Assembly: GCA_029204225.1 (NCBI GenBank)
Contig: CM055111.1
Coordinates: 31,294,848-31,358,847 of the forward strand
Reading direction: 5' to 3'
Origin: Diphasiastrum complanatum
Lineage: Eukaryota > Streptophyta > Lycopodiopsida > Lycopodiales > Lycopodiaceae
Length of the DNA stretch: 64,000 nt
Below, one piece after another: positions 23,490-36,506 of this stretch; position 1 is the first letter of the stretch; every line of letters starts with the position of its first letter. A model generated the notes under the pieces. The model was not told the origin of the DNA and did not search any database. It saw only the letters and a program-made list of their open reading frames with translations. The translations under genes were made by a program, and so were the position numbers.

Positions 23490-26400
23490 GAGCATGGACA
23501 TCCCTGAGTGTGTGAGGACGACGTACTCCAAAGGGTGAGAGCAGGTCCACAAAGAGGAGGAGGTGAATAGAAAAAGCAATGTGGTGCAAAGGGCATTATC
23601 GTCCGCACCTGTCGTCCATGTTGATGAGGAGGAAAAATGTCCGACTACAAGTTTGGTTTCAAACTTGCATAGCATCGAATATATGCCCAACGGTGATGTT
23701 GGTTTTAGGAGTAATTTAGGAGAGATTGTCACCCTTGATTATGTTCCTAGAGATCTCATCTGTAGGACGTCGGAGTTAGAGTCTAGATCAGAGAGGAGGA
23801 ATACATTAGAGAAAATGAGAAGAACAAAGAGGAGGCTTCTTTCTCATAAGTTGGAGCAGGTGCATTTTATGTAGTTAGTAGCGATGGAGTTGATTCCATC
23901 ACATTTGGAAAAGTTGCCGATGAGACACATATTGCGATGGATGTTGGTATGTCAGTAGGAGAGTTGGATTTACATGAGGATGTCCAGCTGAGTGCATTTA
24001 GAATTGGGTCCATCACACATGCCAGTTCTAGAAATAAGTGGTCTAGAAATAAGTGTGGATATGTTTGACATCGTATTTGGATGCGGTTGCGACTTTGTCT
24101 AACCCATTGGATCCAATGCCCAATCTTGAGAATTTGAAGATGGTTTGTATGCTGATGCGAGCTAGAGAATCATTTCAGGGAATAAATTCGATATATGTTG
24201 CGTATGTTGCACCTATAGAGGTGTGTAGCCAGCCATTGTATAGGACCCCTGAAGAGGAGTCAAGATCAGCGAAGGTTAGAAGAATGAGATGTAGATATGC
24301 TGCTAAGAGAGGATATTGGGATAGGGTACATGCGTCAATGAGAGATAGAGAGGAAATTGGGAGAGTTGAACCGAGTTCAGTGGAGTTTGGTACACATGAG
24401 AAAGTGCATAGCCACCCTTCATTCAGGAACCCTGAGGCAAAGTCTAGATTTCCTAGAGCTAGAAGGATGAACCGTAGAATGAATGCTAAATGGAGATTTT
24501 TGGGTAGGATCTTGCCAGCACATTTTGTAGGTAGGTTATTTGAGGTGGCCAAATTTCTTGGTAGACCAACGTGTCATGATTTGGGGGCATGGACTTTGTG
24601 TGTAGTCATTTTTTGGCCCTAAGATGGAAAGTAGAAAGAAATAGCTCTTTATGTAGCATGAAAGGCAAGGTGCATTTGCCTTTGATGCCATCATTCTCTC
24701 TTATCTCCTTAATTTGTACACGTCTAATGATGACGTGGGGGCTTATTTTAGTAAATACGTTCAGAGTTATAGTAACTCGGCCTTTGCATCTCTTGGGGTG
24801 AATGTAGATATATCCACTATCAACTCTGTAGACGGCGCATATACATTTAGAGTGTCTAGCCGGTTGTATCATCATATTGGTGGTTTGTTGCCCTTAGATA
24901 GACCCTCATTTTCACAAATCTACATCATGGATGGTGATGATTGGCAATTAGATCAGAGATGATCTTTGAATCCTGATATTAGGCATGACGTTCTTTCCCT
25001 TTTGCAAAGCATGATGATGGATGTGAATCCATTTGCACAACATTTCAAAAATGTTGCTCGAATCATGCGGGAGAATGTCACAAAGGATATTCAACTACGC
25101 ATAGTGTCTTGTTGTTCACAGAGTAGAGCAAATAGACTATTCAATGCTCCTACAATTAATGAGATTGTAGTGCTTATGCCTATAGATGATACCCCAAACA
25201 ATGGAATGCATGACATCATATTGTAGTCCATTTAGGATGGTTTGCAACATATCATAGAGCCTCATTCATCGTATGGTCTTAAATTTTGTCCTCCTCTTTC
25301 CTTATGGTACCGATGGGTGGTATAAAGGGATTCCACATATGTGTATGAGAGATGGTGCACGTTTTGATGATGATGACATACGTGATGGTATACATTCAGA
25401 TGCTCTTGAAGAGCAATTAGAGGGTGGACACAAAGTTGTCACCATTCGATAGTTTTATAGCTACCATTTACAGGTATGAGCAGAGCATGTTTCACCTATA
25501 CATTTGGGTGGAAGGCTGTTGCAAGAGTATGTGTGTGACGTGGTAGCAAAAAAGGTGCAAAACAACATGAACTACATCTATAACAATCGAGATTGATTTC
25601 ATAGAGGATGCGAGTAGTCCTTTCATCGTGTTATATCTATTCATCACATCATATGCATCAGTAGTACCGGGATGCTAGTACCAAGATGCTATGGCCATCG
25701 TTAGAGGATTGGGTTCTCCCGATTTGTTTATCACAATGACAACAAACCCAAATTGGTCAAAAGTGAGGAGGGAGTTAAAATTTCAACAAACACTGACGGA
25801 TAGACCCGATTTGGTGTCCAAGGTTTTTATCATGAAGGTTCATTACTTGATTGATTTGTTGAAGAAGGATGAGATATTTGGGCGCATTATAGGAAGGCTT
25901 CATGTTGTTGAGTTTCAGAAGAGAGGATTGCCCCATGCCCACCTATTGATTATATTGGAGGAGCGGAGCAAACCCATCATTGTTGGGGATTACGATCGTA
26001 TCGTATGCATAGAGATTCTTGTGAGGGAGAATTATCCAGAGTTGTTTGAGATAGTGAGGACCTGTATGATGCATGGCATGAAAGATGGAAAATGCTCAAA
26101 GAACTACCCAAGGAATTCCATTGGTGAAACAACGGTAGTGAATGGGTATCTTTCGTATAGGTGTAGAGACAACAAAACGAAGGTGAAGTCACATGGAATA
26201 GAATTAGATAATAGGTGGGTAGTAACGCAACAAATGGTTGACAATACATTTTCAGTGTCACATCAACATAAATATATGTGTACATATACATAGTGTGAAT
26301 TATTTGTACAAGTACGTGAACAAGGGGCCATATATGATTACAGTAGAGGCTGTGGAGGGGGGTGGTTAGAGAGCTACGCCAATGAATGAGATAGAGCAAT

Positions 26401-26532
26401 TTTGGAATGCTTGATATTTCTCTACGAGTGAGGCTTGTTGGCGATTGTTTGAAATTTCTATGGGTGTTCATAAGCCAGTTGTGACTCAATTGGCAATTCA
26501 TCTTTATGGACAGGAGTTGGTTTACTTTAATG
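23490..26532 (+). pseudogene. Helitron Rep (HUH endonuclease) region, helicase missing
   Basis: Plus-strand remnants of a Helitron RepHel protein. In order: N-terminal spacer pieces (23563-24622); RVSSRLYHHIGGLLPLDRPSF near 24855, typical of the region before Helitron_like_N; NPDIRHDVLSLLQSM near 24970; the Rep core with PDLFITMTTNPNWSKV (25720), the HUH motif RGLPHAHLLII (25926) and a YLYKYVNKGPY-type stretch with paired tyrosines near 26300; then WRLFEISMGVHKP near 26440. The frame changes several times and at least one stop splits the early part. The coding sequence ends at 26532, where a copia LTR is inserted, so the Pif1-type helicase half is absent. Helitron termini were not identified. 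Rep acts in rolling-circle transposition. Confidence 0.85.
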
Positions 26533-27716
26533 TGTCAGAAAGAGGTGTGCAAAAGATAGCTCAAACTCGAAAAGAAACGAACTTGAATGAAAAATATTCG
26601 AACGTCTAGAAAGAAATCTTTTTGTGCGCAGCGGAATAAACTATCTTCCTCTTTCTCTATGCATGACTACGCCTAACAATTTCAAACAAAACAATAGTGA
26701 TAGAAATCACGTTTGATCTTATAGTAACTAGCTTTGAAATCATCAGTACAACAGTGATTAAGTAGCCCAAGAATAATGCATTGAATTATCAAACAAATAA
26801 TTTGTCGCGAATCACTAGACAAATAATTAGTCGTGAAACACTAGACAAATAATTAGTCGCAAAGAACTATAGAAACACATACATTCTGAGACGAAGCTGA
26901 ACGCAATAAAAGATAGTGTTGATTTAATATGAAAATGAAATAGAAGTAATTGAGTACAATAACATGTGGATCAAAGCCGCGTACTCCATGCTATCTCTGA
27001 ACGGCTAAAATGAATGTCTAAATTAAGCACAATGCTGATAAGCAGTAGCGCAATAGCAATCTCTAAAACAACTCTAAGAAGTGAACTAGAATTCTCATGA
27101 GTGTTCAAGCTCGCAAGCTTGAGAGAGAGAGAGAGAGAGCCAACTATTCAAATGCTTCTTCATTGATTTATGAACTTCTTAACTTGAAAACTGTATGAAT
27201 ATGAACAACTACAAATACTAAGCAATCAAGTCATTAAATACGATCGCCAATTGGCTGGTATCCGCTAGTATCCATCTAGTTCCTTCTTAAAAATTGATTG
27301 TTGATAAGTGTTGGAAATTGGCCATAAATATTATGTCTACATAAATGAATCAAAATTGTCACTCTACAGAAATGAACTAAAACTACCACAGGCAAAGGTG
27401 TTGCAAAAATGCGACAGTGTTGGCATTTTGCGAAAACCCGATAGTGTCCTTAAATCTGATTTAGGGTAGTCCCACACTTTGCCAGAGTCATTTCCTGAAC
27501 ATTTGAGGCACTTTGAAACAAGTGAAAAATGTGACTCTGCATATTTACTCGCAATTCCTGACAGGCGAAAAATGCGACACTGTTGTCAAACTCCATGTAT
27601 TTTTCCAGACTATGTAAAAACACTTATAATTTTGTAGACTGTATAAAAACATGGAAAAATCCACAGAATTGGTTAAAACCGATTAGTCGATTAGTAAGAA
27701 GTAGAATAATCCAACA
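26533..27716 (-). repeat. LTR of copia family A (minus strand)
   Basis: About 1.18 kb with TG...CA ends; a close relative of 36507-37580. The ends were placed by alignment: the plus-strand copy stops at TTTTCGACA just before the primer site, the counterpart of TGTCAGAAAG here. The five bases next to it on the Helitron side are TAATG; the matching duplication cannot be checked because the other end of the element is missing. Confidence 0.75.
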
Positions 27717-29632
27717 CTCCCCCTTAATCTGAATCCTTGAATGCCTTGACCTTCAAACTTAGTTCCAACCAGAATCTTCTGTGAGCTTCTATACTTAATG
27801 CTTTGGTAAAAATATATGTTGTCATATCTTGTGTTCTACAATATTGCAATCTAATCTCTTCATTGAGAATTTTGCTTCTAACAAAATGATACTTCAATTC
27901 AATGTACTTACTCCTAGAATGAAATCTAGGGTTGGCTGATAAAGCAATGACACTTTGATTATCACAAAATAATGTCCTCTAAGCATATTGATTCAGACCG
28001 ATATTAGAGAGTAAGTTCCTCAACCGAAATGGTTCCATTGTAGCTTGAGAGGCTGTGATATACTCTAATTTAGTGGAAGATAGAGCTACCGACGATTGCT
28101 TGTGACTGTTCCAGAAAATTGGACCATTGTTGAGGAAGAATGTAACTCTAGAAGTGGATTTATGAGTGTCTACATCTCCTGCCCAACTTGCATCTGTGTA
28201 ACCACTGAGTAAATTGAGTTTGTCGTTGCCGACTGCTCCATAACAAATGCAAAAATCCATAGTAGTTCAAAGATATCTCATGACTCTTGTAAGAGCCTTC
28301 CAATGTGGTACTCCAAGATTGGTTATAAACTGACTGAGAGATCTGACTACAAAAGCTGTGTCTCGCTTGGTACAAAGCATGACATACATAAGAGATCCTA
28401 TAATAAAATGGTAAGGATACTCACGCATCTGCTACTTCTCATGAATTGTTTGGGGACATTGGTCCTTTGACAATTTGAAACTTGGTTTCATTGGTGAGAG
28501 AGCTAACTTGCAATTAGATTATATCTGACTAACATGTTGTAGATGTACCTCTGTTGTGTGATGTAGACCAACTTCTGTTTTCTGTCTCTGTGGATTTGTA
28601 TACCAAGACAAAAATGAGATTTGCCCAGATCGGTCATGTCGAATTCGAAAAATAGCATTGTCTTGGCCTCTTTTATCAGATAGGTACTCTTGCTAAAAAA
28701 CAATGTATCATCCACGTATAAAGTGATAATGATAAAAGACTGCTGCATAGCTTTGAATTAAACATTTGAATCTGAGGAGCTGGTGTGCAGCCGTGATCAA
28801 TAAGGAAAGTAGTAATGCTTTGAAACCATGCTCGACCAGCTTGCTCTAAGCCATAAAGTGCCTTATGGAGTTTACACACATGATTGTCTTTACCCTCGAT
28901 AATATAACCTTCGGGTTGCACCATGTAAATGTCTTCTTTGATAACTCCATTGAGATATGTTGTCTGTACATCCATTGATATATTTCCAAATCTGCTATAG
29001 TGACAAATGATAGCAAAAGTTGAATAGAAGAATGCTTGACTAATGGTCCTCTGACGACAAGTCGTGTCTTTCTCCTATTGATGCTTCCATCTGCATTGTA
29101 CTTGACTTTGAAAATCCATTTGCAATCAACTATGTTTCTGCTAGCAGGTAATTCGACAAGTGTCCATGTCTGGTTCTTGATGAGAGATGAATACTCTTTA
29201 TCCATAGCTTCTTTCCAATGATCTGAATGAGGCTGACTAAGTGCTCTTGGACAGACGTCGGTTCCTGAACAAGATAGGTTGCAGACACATCGATATATCT
29301 CTTAGGTGGTCTTCTAGTCCTTGATGATCTTCTGGGTAATAGAGGAAGTTGATCATTTCCATCATACTGTAGGTGTTGATTTGCAACATCATCATCTTCT
29401 AATTCATCATTGATTTGTTGTTTGTCAAAAGTAGAAGAGCTTGGACCTCCAATGAGAATAGTCGACTGAGGAACTGGAAAGTTCAATGTGTTAGGAAAAT
29501 CTGACAAGTCGGCTACATGGGGACTGTCTTTTCCTTTGAGGTCTTGAAACTGATCTTCGATTAAGATGACATCCTGGCTAGTGAATATCTTTGATCGATG
29601 GGACTGAATAGCTTTTAGGCTTGATCCAAAGT
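26533..29632 (-). mobile_element. Ty1/copia element family A, minus strand (3' LTR plus RT/RNase H)
   Basis: On the minus strand: post-integrase linker and start of reverse transcriptase (about 29632-29130), reverse transcriptase (about 29130-28500, with ITLYVDDTLFFSK), RNase H (about 28380-27960, GYTDASWAGD), a purine-rich tract AGGGGGAG at about 27719, then an LTR at 27716-26533 starting TGTTGGATTATTC. It is homologous to the plus-strand element at 36507. The upstream half and the other LTR are absent, so it is broken. It landed in the Helitron gene, so it is younger than that Helitron. Confidence 0.85.
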
Positions 29633-30396
29633 AGTGTGCCTGATGAAAGTAATAAAGAAATTTGGGGGCCGGGAATATGGCGAGCTATGTGAGATGAGCT
29701 TTTTTTAGCTAACTCCCCTTGGTGAGCTTTTTCCAGCTAGCTCCACCTAGCTAGGATATTTTGAAGTGTCTTTTCTTTGTTATCTGCATATCAATTAGTC
29801 AATTCTTGGAAAACCCACTAGTAGATGATTTTATGCTTGGTTATGCAGATCATGACAACCATGATCCCAAACCCTCACATGGTAATGGTCATGTTGGGCA
29901 CCCCCTCTTGAGGCCTCATCTTGTGTCTGAGCCAAGGGCCTCAAGTGGGCTTGAAGCTATCCTCTTGAAGCCCTTCAAGAGGGGCCTCGCTTTAGGACAA
30001 GGCTAGGTAGTGCAAACAAATAGTCTCGCTCTAGGACAAGGCTAGGGAGTGCAAACTCAATGATATCAATTGCAGAAGATGGTACATGAAATGTGACAAT
30101 AATAGTATTAGTGTAACAATATATATACAATAGACACAACACAAATTCGACTATGATTTGAATCAAGTCAAAATTAGATATAAGCATCTGTATTAAACAC
30201 GTCGTATTCACAAACATGATTGCCAATTGAATGATACAACCTCATATATTGATGGATAAATGCCTCTATACTTCGTACTGTTGGTAGTGGTAAGGATATG
30301 CTAAACTATAACACTCTGGATTTCTTTAAAGATAGGATACACATATCTTGCTGTGTAATGCAATGCGCAATTGTGCTGCTGTTGCTGTTAGCTATC
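29633..30396. other. Unassigned intergenic stretch with a short tandem duplication
   Basis: No gene recognised. A roughly 40-bp unit (CTCGCT-TAGGACAAGGCTAG, then GTGCAAAC) is repeated in tandem at about 29986-30056. Open frames here show no family features. Confidence 0.45.
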
Positions 30397-30668
30397 AATT
30401 GGTTTTTTTTTAATGCATGCAATGTAGTAGGTAGTTGGTGGGGTCAATTTAGAAATGTATTGCTTAATGCTGGTACCAATGTGCATCATAAGAAGCATGT
30501 TGCTATATATGCCAAAAGAATCTTTGCTCATGAATTGGTTTTTTGTAAATGCGTGCAATGTAGTAGGTAGTTGGTGAGATAAATTAAAAAATTTATTGCT
30601 GAATGCTGGTATCAATGTGCATCATAAGAAGCATGATGCTATATATGCGCAAAGAAACTCTACTCATG
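30397..30668. repeat. 136-bp tandem duplication upstream of the SWIM gene
   Basis: Two direct units start AATTGGTTTTTT at 30397 and 30533 and share GCAATGTAGTAGGTAGTTGG and CATCATAAGAAGCATG. The units are clearly diverged by eye, so the duplication is not recent. Confidence 0.85.
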
Positions 30669-30747
30669 AACATCTATAAGCATGTTATTTGTTAAGTTGT
30701 AACGAGTAGCATTTGGTAAGACATGCTTATCGGGAGACCGCGAAATA

Positions 30748-31911
30748 GTGCAACGCAAGTGTGGGCCTGTTGAGGTGGTCAACGTCGAAGACAATGCTAC
30801 TCATAGGCATGAATACATTCATGTAAACATGGATCAGACTACACGTGGGAGATGCAAGAAGTTGGATTTTCAAAATGCTAATGTTAATGAAACAATAGAG
30901 GAAGTGTGTCTGGTTGTGGAACGTGAAATTCACGATACCCAATGGGCTATACACCGCATGGAAGTTGGCAGCAAGTTGAAATGTCTGGGTTGGATCCCGA
31001 AAAAGGGCATATGTGGTCGAATTGTTTCCAACGCACATGGCAACCCTACTCCATGTTTCTTCGGAAGCAGGAAGCACTCGGGTGGAGATTGTCGCCAGTT
31101 CATGTGGTTTTGTCATGATGAATGCAGACATACGTGGGATCCCAGTAGATGTATATTGAAAAGACCTTGAAATATTCCAAGCATTTGGCCTGTGGCAACT
31201 GGAACTAGCCTCTCTCTATCAAAAATCGAGGCCCTAAACCGTGCAGGTGAGAATTATAAAAATTATACATGTTGGAGCATTATGTTTGTCTTGGCAAAAT
31301 GGTCTTCAACGTTGATTTTTGTTGAGCTTTCAATAATTACTCTTGATATTTCTTTATAGGTTTCACACTTGAAACAAGGGGAGCATCACTCCCAGCAAGA
31401 TTCTTTGCTGAAGAAACACCGCCAGAAGGAAGGGGTGTCGATCAATGGCAACCTAGAAGTGCAGCACGCCACTGTCAACCCAGGGGTATCATGGACAACA
31501 CAACAAACCAACCTACTATGATAACTGCGAACCCGAGCAATGATCACCACCAATACAAATACCGCCCAGGAATTTCAAAAAGGCACTTGAGAGGATTGAA
31601 AGGTCACTGGCTTTGAATGTGTGGGTTGCAAACACACATGTTGTCAAGACCTTAAACCATGAGATTTTTCATATGATTAGTTTTGGAGATAATGGCCAGT
31701 CAGAGTATGTGGTTGAAATTAGAAAAAATCCAACTTGCTCATGTCCAGATTTTCAGTCGTGAGCAGTGGACGAAAAATTATATCTCGCATGCAAGCACAT
31801 ATATTTCATATTCTTAACAGTTTTAGGGCTCGATCGGAATTGTAACATGTTCGTACACCAGCCACAATTGTCTGAAGCAGATTTGTCTCGTGCTCTGAGC
31901 TGCCCACTGTA
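30748..31911 (+). pseudogene. Decayed zinc-finger gene: GRF-like finger then SWIM finger
   Basis: The first exon (30748 to about 31245) encodes a cysteine/histidine block: CLGWIPKKGICGRIVS, GNPTPCFF, DCRQFMWFCHDEC, which resembles a GRF-type zinc finger (C ... GNP ... C ... FxWxxDE). A GT-AG intron about 31247-31360 follows. The second exon has RIERSLALNVWVANTHVVK, then CSCPDF and ACKHIYFIF, the C-x-C-x(n)-C-x-H signature of a SWIM finger. SWIM fingers occur in plant ubiquitin-ligase-like and MULE-derived proteins. No MULE catalytic domain is visible, so a decayed host gene or a fragment of a domesticated one fits best. A stop after the GRF-like part, a frame change and a stop within the SWIM finger mark it as a pseudogene. 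It abuts a copia element at about 31915. Confidence 0.65.
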
Positions 31912-31914
31912 GCA

Positions 31915-34410
31915 TGTTTTATATCCTTGGCACAAAGCAAAGATCATGGGCGAATTCTACTTTCAACTTTTGATCAGAGTTGACTCCAACAAGAAGTAGA
32001 TTTTTTTTCAAACCTGGTATGTAAAGTACCTCCCTGATCATCTTGCTTTTGCCATCAGGTAGTTGGATTGAGATAGTGCCTATCCCCTTGATCTTGCACA
32101 CCTCACCATTTGCTTGTGAAACGGACGTTCCATTATCCAACACTTTCAAGTTACTGAACCAACTCTTGTTACCTGTCATGTGTCTTGTGGCTCTCGAGTC
32201 AATATATGACACTTGATCATCTTGATTAGAAGACAATGTAGATATGATGCTAGCGTCTTCAATCTCACCCTCATTGACAAGGTTACCTGCTTGCTTTGGT
32301 TTCCCCTTGTCTTGTTCCGCCACGAATTTGCGACATTCACTCTTCCAATGGCCCTTTTTACAACAATGGAAGCACTTGTCTTTTTTCTTGGTCTTACTGG
32401 AAGATCTCTCATCCTCTTGAGACTTGGCAAATTGCTGTTTAGACTTCTTCTTGCCCTTGCCCTTGCCTTGTTTTTGGCGTGTCGCAAGTGCCTGATCGTC
32501 AGTATTTTGATGTCTAGCTTTCACCATTTATCGCCGTTGCTCTTCCTGCATCAAGATTTTTGTGAGCTCGTCAAAGGTTGGCAATCTTTCTCTTGATGCT
32601 ATTCCACTCACAAACATCTGATAGGGTTCTGCAATGCCACACAATGCAATGTGCACCAGCTCCACATCATGTATGCGCTCACCAATAGAATGCAGTTCAT
32701 CCCTCATTGTCTTTACTCTGGTCATGTACGTCTGAATGTGCTCTCTCCTTGTTCCATTCAGGCACTATTCAGCTTTGAGTTCAAAAACATGATTCTTGAC
32801 GGATGTGATGTCTTGAACTGCTCCTTTAGTACATCCCATGCATGTCTGGGTGTAACAGCATCACAAATGTGGGTAATGATGTGATCTTTCATTGACAAGT
32901 TAATGAAGGTCAAAGCTTTCTTCGTCTTTTGTTGAACACTTTGATATCCACTTCATTTGGCGGCCTTCTCTCAACCTGTGACGACTTCCCAGACGTCTTT
33001 CTCCATCAGTATGTTTCTCATTTTGAATTTCCACACTGCATAGTTGGAAATCCCGTCCAATTTGCTACTTTCACTCAAAATGGACTCTCCCATGTTTGCC
33101 ATCGCAAAATTGCTTGAAATTTTGCCATAGTCTAAAAACAGTATGTCGAGGCCAACTATGACGTCAGAAGTTGAAAATAATGACCTACACGTTTTTCCTT
33201 ACCAGGCCACTCACCACTTTTCCACCAATTTGAAAGCCAAATCGGCGTCGCCTTTCGAAATGCACTCAGTCGTCAACTCCCAACTACGTGCCCAGTGGAA
33301 TGGTGAAATCACTTTTGGCACACTCCGAACACTTTCTCCATTGCAATCTCTCTGTTTTGTAGTACCGTACTTGCAAGTACAGTTCGGGTGCCCTTCGTTT
33401 GGAGGTTATAGCTTCTCGTTTGGGTCAAAACGGGCAAAGGACCCAAAAATAGGGATTTTCCTTGGTTTTTAACTGTTTTTTTACTTTGAAGAAATTTCAC
33501 TCTTCACTTGTGAAGGGACCCAGCTCAACTTTCACTTTGAAAATTTTTAATGAAGTTGAAGGGCTAAATTTGCTTCAAATTCTCTTAGCCTTCTTCAAGG
33601 ACCCTTTAGAGTATATCTAACGGCCGATTTTGATATGACAGATCTACTTCACTTTCCAGCTCATGATCTACAATGTTGATTCTGTTGGAGACTCATCGGA
33701 TGGTCATGATTCAAAATGTGCACCAACAATGGACACTTCCAGCCATTGCACACCTGGAGATGCTGCCTTTCCACTAACGATGGTCGCGCGCGAGCCTCCT
33801 GTGGCTCCTCCTCCTCTTCTCTCAAAAGTTTGGGTATGGCTGCCCTCTGAGGTCTGATCCAACTCCCTAGCGCTTTCACGGCTTAGGGTTGGCCAACTAA
33901 GATTTGATTGACCTGATCAAGGTGCCCTCCTTCCTACTTTCACAGCAACAAACACAGTTGAATACAGAGAGAAATCCACAATTTTGAGCTTCCAAACCCT
34001 AGGCCATGGTTTTTCTCAAAAAATTGATCTTGGCTTCCTGTTCACAATTCTCTGATAGGCCAATCCTCTTCCTCTGAGGTCGTCCTACTGCTAGGAGTCT
34101 GGTGCTTCAAATTGTTCTCAAAACAATGTCCGTTTGAATGCACATCGAATGCAAACGCCAAGTAGCCGCCCATCGGAATTTAAAAATTCTGTTTGCTACA
34201 GTTCTGATTCAGCTGACAACCCTTGTCTCCAAATCCTCACACAGTCTCAAGCTCAACAAGCTTATGTGTGCTAGAATCTGTGCACCAGTGCTTCACTTTC
34301 CATCTACAATCCATCATAAACCCAAAACTCTCAGAAGACCGCTCTTCTCCCGAAGCTCTCTTCAACGGTGATGCTATACCGTGTACACTCCCTGTACGAC
34401 TCTGATACCA
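31915..34410 (-). mobile_element. Ty1/copia element, minus strand: primer site, gag, protease start
   Basis: From 34410 downward: primer site (TGGTATCAGAGT on the minus strand), a leader, gag opening near 33110 (MGESILSESSKLDGISNYAV), gag core, a CCHC knuckle (CFHCCKKGHWKSEC) near 32370, and the aspartic protease region (YIDSRATRHMTGN) near 32200. The downstream pol genes are missing here. A different copia family from A and B. Broken. Confidence 0.85.
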
Positions 34411-34671
34411 ATTAAGAATTTGCTTCAAATAGGAACACAGATCATGCTACACAGTATGACAGACAGACAACACTCTCCACAGCAAGCTCACATAGCAATT
34501 GTATTTCTCAAAATGAGATTACATTGTACACATAGTTGTTCACTCAGGCAACCCATGCATGACCCAAGTTGCCGTTGGCGAGACATGTGTCCCGTCGACT
34601 TGCCTTGTGGCGAGGCCAATTGAGCCATATCAATTAATGGGACCTACAGTACAGTAACATAGTGATTCTAC
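34411..34671 (-). repeat. Probable LTR of the copia element at 31915-34410
   Basis: Inferred only from its position just upstream of the primer site on the minus strand. The outer boundary is set by where other copia coding sequence begins; no second copy was found to confirm it. Confidence 0.4.
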
Positions 34672-35504
34672 TTTAATTCTAATTTTGAGGACACAGGTCC
34701 TTCAACAATTTGAGTCCTAGATCCATTGGTGAATTACCTGACTTGCAATTCATCACATTGTATTTGATTAACATATTGTATTGAACTTTGCCTGGATTTG
34801 TCATGTCTAATTTTGAAGACAACATTCGTTTCTCATCTTTTATTAGTTCAACATTGTTGTTGAAGAGGAGTGTGTTGTCCATGTACAAACTTATAATAAT
34901 AGAAGAATCCTACATGGACTTGAAGTAGAAATTTGAGTTTGAAGCGCATGGTTCATAACCGTGATTGATAAGACGAGTATTGATCCTTTGGAACCATGCT
35001 TGGCAGATTCCCTCAAGCTATAAAGGGCTTTATGGCATTTGCATGCATGATTATTTTTCCCGTTGATAATATAGTGTTCAGGATGTATCATGTACATATC
35101 TACTTTGATAACTACCCTACGATAAGCTATATGTACATCCATTAGTAGAAGTCTGATTGAAAAATGCTTAACTATCAGACTGAAAGTCTCAGCATAGTCA
35201 ACATTCTATATCTGTGAGAATCCTCTTTCGACTAGTCGATCTTTTTTTTGATCAATAATTCCATTCATTTTACTTGATTTTGAATATCCATCTGCAATCA
35301 TCTACATTTTTGCTGGTAGGCAATTCGACAGTAGTCCATGTCTGGTTCTTGATGAGAGGTGAATACTCTCTATCCATGGCTCCCTCCATAGATCGGAGGG
35401 CTAACTAAGTGCTTCTTCGATAGTAGTTGGCACTCGAATAAGATCAGCCACAGATTCTTCAATATACCTTGTAGGTGGTTTGCACACTCTTTCTCAAGAT
35501 TCAG
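34672..35504 (-). mobile_element. Ty1/copia fragment, minus strand (reverse transcriptase)
   Basis: Minus-strand remnants of copia reverse transcriptase: MDVHIAY and HKALYSLRESA near 35050-34990, and a YMDNTLLFNNN motif near 34875, preceded by the SLIKNQTW-type region near 35340. Broken in many places. Confidence 0.75.
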
Positions 35505-35935
35505 GGAGGAGAATCCTCGGTGCGTGCACTGCGTGGATCACAATAGATTATGCAAGACAACACAAAGAAGCTATTTGCATAGCGGAAGCGAAAGAGTAGA
35601 CAGTCAGACAAACCAATTTAGAAAGTCAGACAAAAAATGAGAGATTGCAAACTTATGCAACATTGACAATAATCTGAATGCAACAACAAGACAATATTCA
35701 ATTCAGATTGATTTGTATGAAAATAAAAGTCAGATGGATATTGTGAGCACAAGACAACTAAGAAGGCTTCGACTATTTGGAGTGTCACTGTTGACAGTCG
35801 ATAAAGTCGAGATCTCGATCGCTGATGATAGTTTGATGGAGTCAGACTTCCTCAATAGTTTGACGATAGTCAACAAAGTCAGCCTTTCTCCGACAAGTCG
35901 GTCTTCTTTGACAAGTCGGTTGCCATTTTGATGTC
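35505..35935 (-). repeat. LTR family B copy, minus strand
   Basis: The inverse of this stretch matches the end of the family B LTR at 8330-8615, including GTGCATGCACCGAGGATTCT, and the TCGAC-rich part of 5325-5500. Bounded on both sides by copia coding fragments. Confidence 0.65.
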
Positions 35936-36506
35936 TGTCTTTGATAATAGAGTAATTGCTTCTTTAATGATTTTGGAAACAACAATGTACTCTGTTTCTA
36001 TAGAGGACAAAGCAACTAAGGTTTTCTTACGATTGTTCCAGGAGATAGGACCGTTGTTGAAGAAGATAGTAAATCCAGATGTGGATTTACGAGTTTCTAC
36101 ATCTCCTCCCCAACTCGCATCTGAATATCCATTGAGCTGATGGAGATTGTCATTGTAGACTTCCCCATAGCAGATGCACAGGTTCGTTGTAGCTCAAATG
36201 TATCTCATGAATTCTTATGAGAGATCCGAGTATCGATTGGTATGGATACTCTCTCATCTGCTCCTTTTCTTGCTTATTCTTAAGACATTGATTCTTCGAC
36301 AATCGCAAGCCTAGATCCATCATTGAGTGAGTTTATTTGCAATTGATCATATTATATTTGATAAGGATATTATAAAGATGTCTTTGTTGAGTGATATAAA
36401 TCAATCATCTCGCTCTGTCTCGGTGGATTTGAACTCCTAGATAGTAGGGAGCCTCACCTAGATCGATCATGTCGAATTTGGCAGATAACATCCATTTAGA
36501 ATCCTT
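35936..36506 (-). mobile_element. Ty1/copia fragment, minus strand (RNase H to reverse transcriptase)
   Basis: Minus-strand homologue of 27960-28640, including the ASWGGDVETRKST-type RNase H region near 36100. It ends where the TGTTGGATTATTC LTR of the next element begins. Confidence 0.75.

Noticed and set aside
26533-26605. Continuation of the Helitron protein past 26532
   Set aside because: The stretch looked Helitron-like in one frame but aligns better with the end of the family A LTR at 37480-37580, so it belongs to the copia LTR.
29761-30006. Plus-strand frame with histidine/glycine-rich sequence
   Set aside because: No family features, overlaps a short tandem duplication, and lies in intergenic sequence.
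31600-31911. MULE transposase C-terminus
   Set aside because: A SWIM finger is present, but no MULE catalytic region or long TIRs were seen upstream; the preceding exon carries a GRF-like finger instead.
35713-36140. Plus-strand frames near 35.7-36.1 kb
   Set aside because: Antisense to the LTR B copy and the minus-strand copia RNase H fragment.
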